This document shows positions 47,725 through 59,623 of a stretch of 64,000 nucleotides of DNA, one piece after another. Under the pieces are notes generated by a model that did no database searches, was not told where the DNA came from, and was given only the letters and a program-made list of their open reading frames with translations. Position 1 is the stretch's first letter; every line of letters starts with the position of its first letter. This DNA comes from Cryptomeria japonica. Lineage: Eukaryota; Streptophyta; Pinopsida; Cupressales; Cupressaceae. The stretch covers positions 653,376,920 to 653,440,919 of the forward strand of contig NC_081405.1 of NCBI RefSeq assembly GCF_030272615.1. The letters are read 5' to 3'. The position numbers and the translations under genes are program-made.

Positions 47725-47817
47725 AAGTGCCCAGAAAGCCCTGAATTACCTTGTTTCTTGGGTTTTTCACCTGCAAATCAGCTCAAAAGGCACTCAAAAC
47801 ATGGTTAAATGGTTAGT

Positions 47818-47835
47818 TTCACGTCGGGTTCACCA
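47818..47835 (-). other. E1 primer binding site (tRNA-Trp, 18 nt)
   Basis: The plus strand TTCACGTCGGGTTCACCA equals the last 18 nt of plant tRNA-Trp including CCA, five bases from the 5' LTR. Sequence beyond 18 nt does not match the tRNA, unlike E2. Confidence 0.88.
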
Positions 47836-47840
47836 ATTAA

Positions 47841-49362
47841 TGTAGATAGGAATCTGGAAATCATCAAAGCAAATCGAAATTAAACTAGCTCAATCACAAA
47901 ACCAGATTGCAATGATAACAAAACCTACAAACATTCAATAGAGATATGAAAATGAAACATTCAAATCAAATGCAAACCATCGCAAACGTGAATGTCTCCT
48001 CCATGATTCTCCATTGTCCTTCTTTCTCCTTCAAATAGCTTTGTTTTGTGGATCTCACCTTCAAGTGCATAAGCATAATGTGAAAGCAAGATTGACAAGA
48101 TGGTAGCGCAAGAGTACTAGAAGCGTGATTGATTCGGGGATTCAAAAATGTGATCAATTGGGATCTTTAATTGAAGAAATTCATCCAATTTATAGACAAA
48201 TTGGAGAGATGACAAGATTAGCATGAAGAGATTTGAAAGGAAATTTCAAATCAAGAATGACAAATATGACAAATTATGACAAGATTGACATGCAAAATTG
48301 ATTGATTGACAAATTATGACAAATTATGACAAATTGCTATGCAAAATTGATTGATTGACAAATTATGACAAATTATGACAAATTGCTATGCAAAATTGAT
48401 TGATTGACAAATTATGACAAATTATGACAAATTGCTATGTCATTCCCATGAAATTAGGAGAAATATTAGAGAAAATAGAAAATTAGATGAATTAGAAATT
48501 AGGAAATTAGAAAATTGATGAAAATTAGAAAATTAGGAACTAGGAGAAATTAGTAAATTGGAAAATTAGGTAAATTAATTAATAATTTTTCATTCATTAA
48601 TTAATTCACAAAGAGAGGAGAAATTAGTTAGCCAATTAAATAAACATTTAATTGTGACAAGAAGACTTAGGATAAATAAATAAATTATTAATCCTAGAGG
48701 GAAAATGACAAACAAGGTTAAATGAATAAATCATAAAACCCTAGAAGATGAATTAGAAATGCAAGGACGACAATTAGGTCTTGATGTAGGATCGATTTGA
48801 TCATGATTCTGACTTGATAAATGCGCCAATTGATGAGGAACAATGACTAATTGATCCAAATTGACATGATTGAGAAGGACGATGATCGATGACGAATCGA
48901 TGACAAATCGATCACAAAATGATGAGATTGAGGAGAGGACAAGGATCGATGACAAATCGATCACAAAATGACAAGATTGAAAATGACAACGATCGATGAC
49001 AAATCGATCGCAAGACAATAAGATTGATAAGAGGACAAAACCCTAATTCCATCATCGATCAGGATTGACGATGTCCAAAATGAAATCGAATTGACGATGT
49101 CAAAATATGCCAAATGAGCACGCACATTGATGCGACAGGATAAGATCGACCAAAATCATGATTGAATATTGTTATCGACAAGACCAAATTCGAAAGTGAG
49201 ACAAATGAAGAATGCAGAAGAAGGACTCGATGCTCGCAAATGATAAAGACCAAGTGCGCAACATAGGAGAAATGTTAATGCGACGCAAAAACCCTAAAAT
49301 AAGGCAATGCGCCAATGTTAAAGTATGACTCCGCAAGCGTTGACCATTTTTAGAAGTCTACA
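47841..49362 (-). repeat. E1 5' LTR
   Basis: The 1522-bp partner of 14211-15665. The extra length comes mainly from a 49-bp unit present three times at about 48290-48437. Confidence 0.93.
48290..48437. repeat. 49-bp unit, three tandem copies in the E1 5' LTR
   Basis: Unit ATGCAAAATTGATTGATTGA plus GACAAATTATGACAAATTAT-type sequence, repeated three times. The 3' LTR has one diverged copy, so the expansion happened after insertion or in only one LTR. Confidence 0.88.
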
Positions 49363-49367
49363 CCTAC

Positions 49368-49510
49368 AATCACATAAATTTTGGCTCTTCACATTCTAGA
49401 TAATATTGTTATGATTATCTATAAATTTCATTTTGGTGTTGTATGAAATGTATTTGTAAACAATGAATAATATGTATGAAATGTATTTTTAAACAATGAA
49501 TAATGTGATT
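49368..49510 (+). repeat. Copia C LTR, remainder after E1
   Basis: Continues the LTR interrupted at 14210: TTTTGGCTCTTCACAT..GATAAT.TTGTTATGATTA matches 55628-55670. A segment ending AAACAATGAATAAT is duplicated (49445-49505), and the LTR's 3' third is missing. Confidence 0.7.
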
Positions 49511-50596
49511 ATCTATATATTTGGGTATTTATTGATCTATCTACCATGATATAGAATTACAATCAATTATAAGACATTACATTGAAATTTGTATACATAC
49601 AAAAAGGTTTACATAAGCATTATTATATTTTTTAACACATCTTTTATCTTATTTGAAGATTGTTCATATGGTAAACGTCAAAATTATTAGACGATTCAAG
49701 TCAAAAAATTCCAACTATAATTTTAAAAAGTGTGCAAGCTTCTTAAAACAAGGAGTTCATTAAATTTTAATGTATTATGGAGTTAAAACTATAATGTTCT
49801 TGAAAAAGAATGTGTAATGTTGTCAAGAGCATCTTGATGGAGACTTAAAACACTAGTGCAAGTTTTAGAATAAAGTAGAATACTTAATTTGAAAAAATCA
49901 ATTAATTTATTTTAATGTTGATTTCAAAATCAATGATAACAATTGTATTTTCTCTTCTCTACAAAGAACAACTTTTTTATTATTCAAAAAGCTTAAAAAT
50001 GATACTTTAAGAATTTATAATATAAAAAACTTGACATATCTTTAACTTCGTGAAGAAAAAAAAAAGAATATAAAAATTAAATATGAATAAAAAAAACTAT
50101 CTCATTAAAAATTCTTCAAAATAGAAACCAAAATTACCAATCTTCTTTTCAATAAAAAATAATATCTTATAAATAATATTCATCAAATTACTTCCATATA
50201 CATACATTAACTGAAAAGAATCTACAATACCATTTCTAATTAATTTCTAAAAATGTTCTTAGTGATACAGTCGCTAGCTTTTAAAACTAATATACAAGCC
50301 CTATGTAGAAGCAAATCAGGGATAGGGAATATGTGTATGTTTAATAGGATTTACATCTGGAAATCTCATTCCTTATTTTTTAAGACACGGGACAGTCGCC
50401 GTTTAGATGGGCGGGGAAAATGCTTCAATCACCGACTGTTTTTAGGAATATACATAAAATCCCGTAGACCAGTATTCTCGTTCCTCTGCTACTCCGGCTT
50501 TTATGATTAAAGAATTTGCTTTTATCTTTCTAAGAATCTAGAGTGTATAAAGATTACAAGAAACCACCCAGAAGAATTCATAATATTTCACCTGTG
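49511..50596. other. AT-rich intergenic DNA
   Basis: No ORF, repeat unit or RNA gene recognised. It contains the 3' flank of the oxidase gene. Confidence 0.6.
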
Positions 50597-52220
50597 TTAA
50601 TTAACGAAGCGAATCCATTCGGCCTTGCTCGGAATACCTCCATTCACAATGGTGAACAAGTAATACCCAGACGGAGCCGCCACCGCTGTTGGTGGAGCCG
50701 TCAAACCCACTAAATACCCTGCACTTCCTTTGACGACTGTTGTGGCTGCCAACGACAACATTCTCTGGTTCATCGACCACGTGTGCGTGGTGAAGGGAGG
50801 GGCGTACGCGTGGAAACGAATGCTGTTGCTGGGTCGCCTGGGTAGAGAAAAGCGAACGATGAATTTGGAGCCGTACTTGATCTCCCTTGTTGAAATGAAA
50901 GTAATGGCTGCCATTTTGGGATCGTAATTCGAATGCAGATAATAAGGAGTGTACGCTTCCAGTCGAAGTTCAGTGGGGAATGGCACGCCAGAGAAACGGT
51001 ATCCAAAATTGGAGTTGCTTCCACCCACCAGGACTCGTCCATCTGGAAGAACATTTGCAGTAGAGTGGTACATTCTCGGTATTTCTGTGGGAGCCAGGAC
51101 CCGGAATCGATCTCCCATGGCTGCTGCTGGTCTGTAGAGAAACGGGCTTAGCGCAGGCTCTCTCGCAGATTGCCAGCCGGCGGTTCCTTGCCTGGCACCG
51201 TTGATTATGAGGACTTCGCCTGTGGGGAGAATGAGCATGTCGTTCATCACCCTCGGCCCGGGCATGTCCTCCATTTGCCACACTGGATTTGACGCTGTGA
51301 TCTCGATTCTCCCACAACTCTTGAGCGCCTCCAAGAATGTCTGGTTAAATGTGGCTTTTTTGAAGGCTCCGTCGGGCGCTCCTCCGCAGATGAGAATCTC
51401 CACCCTCTGGAAATTGTTAGCTGAGTCAAGCGGGAGCATGACGGAGGAACCCGATGAAGGGTAGTTCCGGGCACCACCGCCGGGCATGGTGGGGAAAGTT
51501 CTGATCACCTGGTCCTTTTTGTAGTCGAGGAGGATTGAATCCTTGTTGGCGAAGATGAAGAGATTGCCGTCTGAAGACAAATGTGTGAATGGGTACAAGT
51601 TGTTCTCCTCGTCGACAGTATCGGTCTTTGCCAGAAACGGGAGCTGGAAGGACCCCTCGCCCGGTCTCTTCGGGACAAATTCGTAATTAAACGATCTACG
51701 CCCTCCCACGATGATGATACGGTCATCAGGCAATATCTGATTCGAAGCATACCATCTTCTGGAGGACAGCAATGTGGGAGATTCGACCCAGTCGCAGGAG
51801 GAATCTGAGCAAGGCGTGAAGAAACGGGTCACTCTGTCGCCGTTGCTCCATCCGCCAGTCTGCACCAGCGTTCCATTGCTGGCAAAGGAGCCGGAGGAAC
51901 AAAATGTGTCTGTGATGACGTGCAGAGGCTTCACCTTGTTGGTGGCAATATCGTATTCGATTGAGTGCGCCCAACAATCCTCGCCCGAAGCTGGTGTTTT
52001 GCTACTGCAGATTGGGTCAGTTCTGCTGATCTGTGAGGGACCCGCGAGCGTCTGGTCGAAGATGAGCACTTTATTGGTGTGTAGAAGTGTCATATGCATT
52101 GCAGAAACACCAGCGTTCTCTAATAGAAGGTCCCATCTTCCCGGTAAGGGCTGTTGTGCAGTAACTTTTAGAGAGCAAAGTACATTGCCTCTTGGATAGT
52201 ATGAATCCTTCCATCACCAT
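50597..52220 (-). CDS. GLOX-like: Glyoxal/galactose-oxidase-like (aldehyde oxidase GLOX) gene
   Basis: An open frame of 500 codons (Met at 52099, stop at 50597-50599) plus about 37 codons of conserved coding sequence upstream match plant GLOX proteins: a seven-bladed glyoxal-oxidase N domain and a C-terminal DUF1929 domain. The copper-radical residues are all present (numbered from 52099): Cys67 (DTFCSSG), Tyr117 (RRWYASN), Tyr344-His345 (RMYHSTAN) and His439 (FTTHTW). The enzyme oxidises aldehydes to acids and makes H2O2 in the cell wall. The segment PLPGRWDLLLENAG just before 52099 belongs to the mature protein, so 52099 is not the true start. The frame meets TGA at 52214-52216; ATGs at 52220 and 52214 are in another frame and could encode the start of a signal peptide after a 1-base shift near 52178-52190. 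It is either a recent pseudogene, a start with an unseen intron, or a sequence error. Confidence 0.9.
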
Positions 52221-52337
52221 CCACTTGGCTTATAGGACCAGCAATCTAAATCTAGCAGTTTCTGAAACTTTAGTCTATTTGCTCCCACTATCTATTGCCT
52301 TCCTTGCTGAATATGTTGGAAACTGCGTAAGATGGGC

Positions 52338-52345
52338 TTTATATA
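52338..52345 (-). promoter_or_regulatory. Putative TATA box of the GLOX-like gene
   Basis: The minus strand reads TATATAAAG about 120 bp before the candidate ATGs, in a region that turns from AT-rich to mixed sequence. Confidence 0.6.
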
Positions 52346-52399
52346 GATTTTTCTCTCGAGGGGATCGAATTGTTCGTTTTTGACCCGCCTCCATGGAAT

Positions 52400-55300
52400 T
52401 TTACTTGCCCACGATTCAAGTCACACAAGGTGGAATGCACAAAATAGAGAGTTGATGATAATGAGCATGGCAAATGTCCGAGAACATTCAAACAAAAGAA
52501 TAAGTAGAGCTACCTACAGCGTTTATCACATTGAGATGATGTCTCACGCGCTTTTATGCTAGCTGTCTTACCAACTTCGGCATTCTGTTTCGTCAGAATC
52601 GGTTGGCGCTCTAAAAAAATATTAATTCACTCTTTCGAGTCATTCCCAGATGTCTTTCATGGTCTAAAACACTTTGTAACTGGGCCACTCGAATTATTTC
52701 TGTACCTTCATTCACGTTGGTTTAATTTTCTCCAGGGAGGCCCGCTGCCCATGTTTATTCTTTTCTTTTGCTATTCCTATTATTAGTATTTATCTTTGGC
52801 CCTCAAAGCAATTATTGTAATTAATACTTTTTAATTATTTATCTTTTGTAATCTAAATTGAAGATTTTTAATTAAAATATTTTATAAATTACTTAATAAT
52901 TATACAAGTCATTAGTTTTTCTCTTATTTAATTTTTTTAATTAGAATAATAATTCTATTAATTTTTTTGTGTTTTTTAATAAAATATCAAAGCCTATATT
53001 TTTATTACTAAAATATTGATTACTTTGCTAACATAATACAAAAAGATTACATATATGAAAGACGATTCCATGTGGAGGTATATAGAAAGAAGATTAGACT
53101 ACCTTTAGAATTGCGAGACTAACCCTTGCAGATCGTCAACTAGAACATTTAGAGAGATACAAAAAGATATAGACTAGACGAATAACTTTATTTATCACTA
53201 CAAAATTTAATCTATCTTAGGTTATTGTTATTTAAGTGTGTCTACTATAAATTATGATTGTAGATAAATGACTAGTTGATAATAAATAGTAATCTTTGAA
53301 TGTCTAAAAATATTTGGATATTTAGAGTGGTTTTAAGAAGTACTAAACTTTAAAGTATGGAAGAAAAGTTTCAACAAATTATTATGGGATATTATGAGGT
53401 TCTTTTAATTGTGTCATTTTGGATAATTCTTTTATGTTTCTTATATGTTTTATCACGAAAATACATATTTTAAATTATTGAAGTGAAATTATTTATATCT
53501 ATTTAGAAATGGTGCTTGGTTGAGGTTGGGTTATATTAAGTAAAACAAATCTTATTAAATATATGTTTAATTTATTTTATACCAACATTGTAAGATAATT
53601 CTTACAAATGTACATTCTCTTCTAAAAGTAATATTTATGAATGTTGAATGAAATAAAAAATCACAATATTTATTATTCTATACCAGAATCAAAATTTATA
53701 TAAATATTGATGTTATAGACTATTCAATTATACTATGTAATTATTTTTTCTATTACTATTTAGTTCTATATATAAATTAACAATTAATTATGATATATTG
53801 AAATTGATAATCTATGAAATGACAAGAATCTATAAGAGACTTAAATTGCTTTTTCAGAAATTCACTCTTACAATCTAAATTTAAAAAAAAAAAAACTATT
53901 TTTACATTGCTAGGTTCCTCCATTTCCTCTCCATTCTTGTTTAGATGTGTTATTTAGTTTAACTTTTTATTTTGAATGCTTGCATTGTTTTTAATGACTT
54001 GATTTATTTCACTATATTAGAAATATATTGTTAATATTTTGTTATTTTAATATTATTATTTTGATTTTTATTATGGATATCTTTCCATCCACATTCTATC
54101 AATAAAATATCTTTTATTTTGAATAGAATATTATAATAGTATTTTTAATTTTAATTTTCAATAAAGATAAAAATAAATATGCTTATCAAATTCATATTAA
54201 TTTTCATAACCATGACACTAATTTTATTTATTATATGTAAAATTTCATTATTTTTGTGCATTGAATTTTCTTTTCAAATTAATTCCATATTCTTCTTCAA
54301 TTGATTATTTATTTAATCTTTTTATTTTTATGACATAAATATAAATTATAAATTCACAATATTTATCAATAATTATTTAAAATAATTATTATTTATTTTA
54401 TTTGATAATATAATATTCACCATTCTATTAGTAAAATGATGAAATCACACACATATAAAATTAAAATATCATCTTTAAATAATGTATTATAACTATATTT
54501 TCCTTGCTATACTAAGAGGTTTTGCAATCCTAGTGGGAGTGGAAGTGGAAGTGATAGCCTATATATTAAAAAAAATATTAAAAATAAGAAAATATCAAAT
54601 ATTAAAAAAAATATAGCTAGAAAGTGTGGTTGTGAGAAATTTATATTTAAAATAAAAAATTAGAGAAATAAATTTTAGTTTTCTTGCCAATGGACCCTTT
54701 CTCTAGTGATGAAGTTGAAAGGTTCTTAATGATCCCAGTAGAGATTAGGTCTTGTTGAGTCCAAGGCATTAACATCATAAAGGATGAGACTGTGATCATG
54801 CCCTAATTGAATTTGGCAAAATGGATACCCCTTAGTCTTTAGCTCTTAGCTGAAGAGGTTTCATCCTAAGGCTTGTGCTCTCATATCAAGTAGCTAAACA
54901 TGACTTTGTGGATGAAAATTCCTCCATCAAAAAATTAAAAAAATGTTTTCTTAAGGTTTATATCATAAACATGTCCCCACATAGCTACAATTTCAAAAAA
55001 TATATTGATAACATAGTAAAATTTATATTTTATTTTAATCTTCTAGGTTTTATATTTATAAATAATAAAAATATTATTATATTTTATAAAATATTAATAT
55101 TTTTTTGGTAAAAATTTTTTGTTGTACTTTATAAATTAGTTCATATTAATATTTATAAAATAATTTGACACTTTACAAAAAAAGATAAGTGTAAATAGTC
55201 ACACTGTTAAAGTCTATATGAGGCAATTGTTTGCACTATAAAAACATGAACAAATCCATTTAGCAGCAAGAGAACTTGCATGAGAGGAGGAGGATCTAAT

Positions 55301-55609
55301 CACATCTGTTATGATTTTGATTTTTAATTATTTTTAAAAAAATTTATTATAAATTTATGAGATGAAAGATATTGCTCTATCTTTCTTGAGGTACACATTT
55401 TATTCCACTTGCAAATAATAACTTGATTAAAAATAGACATTTTGAAAAGGATATCTTAATTTAAGTTTATGTAAGATTAATGTACTACTCTATTTATTAC
55501 ATAAAACCTTCTTTCTTTCTAGAAAAATATTAAATTTAAAAAAATTCAAACATAAATACTGAAATCTTAATAGCAATAACATTTATCTAATATTATAGGT
55601 GCTTATTTA
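52400..55609. other. AT-rich intergenic DNA
   Basis: Over 3 kb of very AT-rich sequence with homopolymer runs and no ORF of note. I see no LTR, tRNA or coding relic. Confidence 0.6.
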
Positions 55610-55839
55610 TGTTGAATGTGTAACTTTTGGCTCTTCACATCTTGGATAATGTTGTTATGATTACTTATAAATTGCATACTATTGTTGTATGAAATGTATA
55701 TGTAAACAGTGAATAGTATATTTCCCTACTTGTGAGTGGATGTAGCCTTTTATGGCGAACCACTATAAATTTGTGTCGTGTCTTATTTTTAATCTCTATA
55801 TTTTTTTTATTTTGTTTATCTTCTCTTATTTATTTAACA
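55610..55839 (+). repeat. Copia 5' LTR (about 230 bp)
   Basis: Begins TGTTGAATGTG, ends TTTAACA and contains a GGATGTAGCC...GGCGAACCACTATAA block typical of plant copia LTRs. The same family as copia C at 14191/49368. A decayed initiator Met primer site follows (TTGGTATCAAAAT from 55841). Confidence 0.85.
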
Positions 55840-55895
55840 ATTGGTATCAAAATTGGTTGTGTTTAGTAGGAGAGATTTGAGTTTGAGTGGGAGCA

Positions 55896-56430
55896 ATGTT
55901 GATTGAAGAAGGACGGGTCAAAAGGTTCAATGGCCACAATTATCTACTATGGAAAATGAAGATAGAGGATTATTTATATCAATGACATATTTGGAAACCA
56001 TTACATGGTAAAGAAAATAAACCATGAGCTATGTTGGATGAACATTGGGATATTCTCGACATAAAAGCATTGGGAGCAATTCAGTTGTGTTTATCTCTAT
56101 CTACAACATTTATCATATCTAAAAAAAAAACAAGTACTAATATGATAAGTATTTTGGATAAGTTATATGAGAACACCTCAAAATCAAATAAGGTATTTTT
56201 GATAAAGCAGTTGCTTAATATGAAAATATTTGAAAGTGAGCTTTTGTAGAAATATATTTAAATAATTTTAATTTAGTTACCAATTAGTTAACTTATGTAA
56301 AAATATGTTTTGATGAAGAAGTTTGGGCTCTATTAATTTTTTATTCTTTACCAAAAATTTGTGATAGCTTGGTTATGGTAGTTAGAAACTCCGTATTTGA
56401 TTTAAATACATTGAATTTTTTATTTTTTTA
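55896..56430 (+). pseudogene. Copia gag remnant
   Basis: ATG at 55896. The frame reads a copia UBN2-type Gag: RFNGHNYLLWKMKIEDYL, LDIKALGAIQLCLS, LYENTSKSNKVFLIKQLLNMK, then in another frame FDEEVWALLI.YSLPK (about 56310-56360). In-frame stops lie near 55985, 56026 and 56247. The element is truncated beyond about 56440. Confidence 0.88.
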
Positions 56431-56449
56431 ATTATTAAGTGCTATCAAA

Positions 56450-57130
56450 AGGGGATAGCTCCCATACATTCAGATCATCTGACTTACATAGAAACTTAAA
56501 AAACAACCACTAATCCAAATAATGGAGAATGACCAAAACTTTTTCCCCAATATCAACCACCTGAACCGCCACCACAAAAGAGAGCCAATTGTTTGTGGAG
56601 TACAACAATCTCCTAAAAGGCCCTAGATCACGGTTCATAACTCCCATCCAAAATACCTCCCATGCCTCAGTAATGAAATTCTTCATTTTTTCCCACTCAA
56701 GCTGATCCTCTGTGGCCTCCTCATCTTCAAAATCAGAGCTCTCATTCGATGGGTTAGTAATATAGTGGATGGGATTGAAATAGCACTCCAGTATGCTTGT
56801 CCATCCATCCGAATCTAAATCCAAAATGGCACTAGCAATAGCCTGCCCATCCACCGATCTTACAAAGCCATCAATTTTTTGGACGCAAACTTATTTTGAA
56901 TCCAGAATGTCAACCAGAGGGCATAATGCCTCCTCATAGATAAAACCATTACACCAATGTCTGTCGCCACCCAGAGTACCCCTCGCTAACTTTCACACTA
57001 CATCCCATGTTCTCTCATCAAAATGGAAAAGCCTCCAACATTATTGGTAGAACGTCTCTTTCTTGCACAAGCAACTCAATCCAAAATGATGAACCATCCT
57101 CATAGCCACACCCCTCAATGCTCCCTAGAG
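56450..57130 (-). pseudogene. Unclassified coding relic
   Basis: The minus strand has a 114-codon ORF (56854-56510) whose reading extends upstream with stops (RSVDGQAIASAILDLDSDGW and, further up, a CWRLFHFDERTWDVV-like stretch). Composition is protein-like with an acidic SSDFEDEEATED segment. I recognise no family. It may be part of a LINE or a host gene fragment. Confidence 0.35.
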
Positions 57131-57495
57131 ACCGATCTATCTATATATTTATAATCGAGTGTTATGAGGCTAGTTCAATATGGTAAGAAACTCGATAATG
57201 ATTCCCGAATCTTACAACTTACGATTTGTAGGATTCTCATCCTTATCGATCAGTGAGCTCTGTCAAAAAATTAGAAACACTAATCCCCATGAAACTGAGC
57301 ACTCAATATACCAAATCCATCCATGGATTCTTGACATGGGTTAGTGTAGGATCATGGGGGGCCAAAAAGTGGCGATGTGAAAAAATAGCCTTCTCCACTC
57401 ACCTAAAAATGTGAAAATCCGTGTTGACTTTTTGCTTGGCCTGGGTGTTAGTACACTTTGGCATGGTAATTACCTAAGCAAATTAGATATCGGAT

Positions 57496-57538
57496 AAAAT
57501 CAGATATCCGATTTTTATTTGTAATTTTAATTTAAAAA
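57496..57538. repeat. Left arm of an inverted repeat around the LINE and TA-rich DNA
   Basis: AAAATCAGATATCCGATTTT at the start of this arm is the reverse complement, with one transition, of the end of 59946-59986; the similarity continues imperfectly through the AT-rich part. Confidence 0.75.
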
Positions 57539-57539
57539 A

Positions 57540-57740
57540 TATATTATATATTATATAATGTAATAATATATATTACATATTATACAATATATAATATATT
57601 ATTATATTATATTATATATTATATAATCCATAATATATAATATAATATTAGATTATAAAAAAATATATTATATTATATATTGTATTATTATATTATATAA
57701 TAATATATTATATATTATATTATATAATATTATATAATAC
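57540..57740. repeat. TA-rich low-complexity tract
   Basis: About 200 bp made almost only of ATATTA/TATAATAT steps, directly beyond the 3' end of the LINE. It may be an expanded LINE tail or a pre-existing target. Confidence 0.85.
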
Positions 57741-57908
57741 GTTTTTGATTAAGGAAAAAGCAGGTTTTGAAGGGGCCCCAAAACCCTTTACAAGCAAAAC
57801 TTAAACAGCAAAGCTACAAGAAATAGAAAAGAATAGAACCACAAGAAACTAGCGGAAAACCAAAGAAAACCCAAAAAAGCCCCATAAAGCCACCAGGCCT
57901 TCTAGCAT

Positions 57909-59623
57909 TCAGATTTTTTTTAGGGCTTTAGCCAGGGTGTTGCTGATTTCATACAACTCTTTGATGTTGTCTTTGAAGTTAGGGGGATCCTTTGCTGAAG
58001 CAGCCACAACTTTCTTGATACTGGCCCTGGTTCTCTTCATAGTACCGCCCACCGGAGTAGCATCACCACTTCCAATCTGGATGGTCTCTTCCTCCAGGTC
58101 AAGATCCATGACCAGTTTAGGAGTGCAGGTATGACCAAAGACCTTGGTGATTTCCTCCAGGTTTTTAGTGACAGCAGAGAGGATACTTGGGATAACTCCC
58201 ATCAGATTTTTCATCGCTTCTTTTCCCTCTTCCAGTGATTTTACCTTATTCTCCATTTCCTGCTTCCAATTAATCTGCTCTCTATTTTCATTCTTCCTCT
58301 TTTCACCCATATTTATCCCTTTCTTTTCCAGTTTTTTTAGGGTCTCATAGGTCCATCTATCGAAATCCATTCTAGCCTTAGAGAGCTTCTTGAGGTTATC
58401 TAGGATAAGCCCTTTACCAGCACTTTCCTTGTCCTCACTATCCCTATCCTTAGTCAGGTCCTTCTCATATTCTTTGTTCATTTCCTTCTCAGAGTTCACT
58501 CCAATTTCCTCGTTATCCTTGGGATCTGCTTCTTCCATCAGATGGTTGTTGTCTTTACTAGGGCATTCGCTGAGGATAGGGCTTTCTTGACCAGGCTCAT
58601 TATCGCCACTTTCTCCCTCGTTACCCAGCTCCTCATTTTTCCAGCTGTCTTCATCATTGGAGTTGTTCGTCTCTATTCCGTTGCTTTCCTTAACAATGTC
58701 CTTTGTTTCCAACCCAGGGACACTTTTCCTTTTTTTGCTGGAAGACGCCTTCTCCTTGCTAGTTTCTACCTCTTCCATCTTTCTCTTGCCCGAAGAGGCA
58801 GAAATCCTCTTATTTTCCAGTAGGGCGAGGGTTTTGCAATGCTCATAGATGAGCAACAGAAGCCCGTAGTAGAGAATCAGGCTGGAAGGGTTAATCCTGT
58901 GTTTGTTGAGGGACCTGGAGAGGGACTGGAAAAGGTAGTAGGGCAGGGATACCTTTTGGTCATGTTTGAAATGGTTTAAGAGCACGAAGTGGTAGGTGTG
59001 GGCCCTGGAGAAACGACCTTCAATCATGATGTACTCCATAATTGCGTTCAGAACCTAGCCCCACAACTTCTTGATGTTTGCAGCTTCACAGTAGCCCCCA
59101 ATAGCCTTGCCAATTTTAGCCCTCTCTTTCTCTTTCTGCGAGAATAGGTTAACCCCATGTCTCGAAAGAAATTAAGCCCGGTGTGGGGCATTCCGGTCAT
59201 AGTGGAAATGAGCCCAGCGTCTAGCTTAAACTTAAATCCATAAAGTTTAAAAGAGCCATTAGACCAGTTTTCAGAAATCTTGGAAACAGCTAAGTTAACC
59301 CTACCTTTGTCATAGTCCTCAAGCTTCTCCATGAAACTGGTAAGAGAGCCCTTCTCCACTTTCGCCTAGACTTTTGGCATCGCTTTCCAAGTCAACGTGT
59401 TGTCTGGTTCTTCCTGCCTTAGGTCTCCTCCCATCTTCGGATACGGGCTATCTGCTTTGTTTCTCTACAAATTATAACCTTCTTTCTCGATGTTGCTCAA
59501 GTTTTTGAACTAAGTAACCCACAAAGCGTGCGGCAATTTATTAGAGATAATAGAAGATCTACCACAATTCCAAGTAATGATGGTCTTTCCAGTAAGGCCT
59601 AAATGATGCTTTTTACTTGTCAT
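57909..59623 (-). pseudogene. LINE downstream ORF (ORF3), unknown function
   Basis: The ATG (59621-59623) overlaps the RNase H stop (59613-59615) by 11 bases. The frame runs with stops near 59510, 59465 and 59366, shifts frame near 59100-59110, has a TAG near 59056, and is then open for 376 codons to 57909. The first 200 residues look globular (FKLYGFKFKLDAGLISTMTG, SLNKHRINPSSLILYYGLLL). The rest has a basic KRKMEE...SSKKRKS patch, an acidic Ser/Glu/Asp stretch and a Lys/Glu coiled coil. I recognise no family. An ORF after ORF2 is not part of the standard plant L1 plan. Confidence 0.65.

Larger units (their letters stand above)
14211..49362 (-). mobile_element. E1: complete Tat-type Ty3/gypsy element carrying nested E2
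   Basis: Two LTRs (14211-15665, 1455 bp; 47841-49362, 1522 bp) are flanked by the direct repeat CCTAC (14206-14210 and 49363-49367). The element reads on the minus strand: 5' LTR, tRNA-Trp primer site, leader with a motif array, gag (split by E2), protease, G-patch, RT, RNase H, a second archaeal-type RNase H, integrase, then an opposite-strand PMD gene, polypurine tract and 3' LTR. RT-RNH-aRNH-INT order with the extra RNase H places it in the Tat branch of Ty3/gypsy. Without E2 it is about 17.7 kb. The coding frame is ruined by many stops. Confidence 0.93.

Noticed and set aside
48290-48437. CRISPR-like direct repeats
   Set aside because: Three contiguous copies of a 49-bp unit without spacers, in a eukaryotic LTR; simple slippage.
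50730-52199. Plus-strand ORFs of 60-140 codons over the GLOX-like gene
   Set aside because: They are shadows of a GC-richer coding region; the minus strand has the conserved domains and catalytic residues.
53000-55600. Possible MITEs or small RNA genes in the AT-rich spacer
   Set aside because: Short A/T palindromes are expected by chance in DNA this AT-rich; none had convincing arms or flanking duplications.
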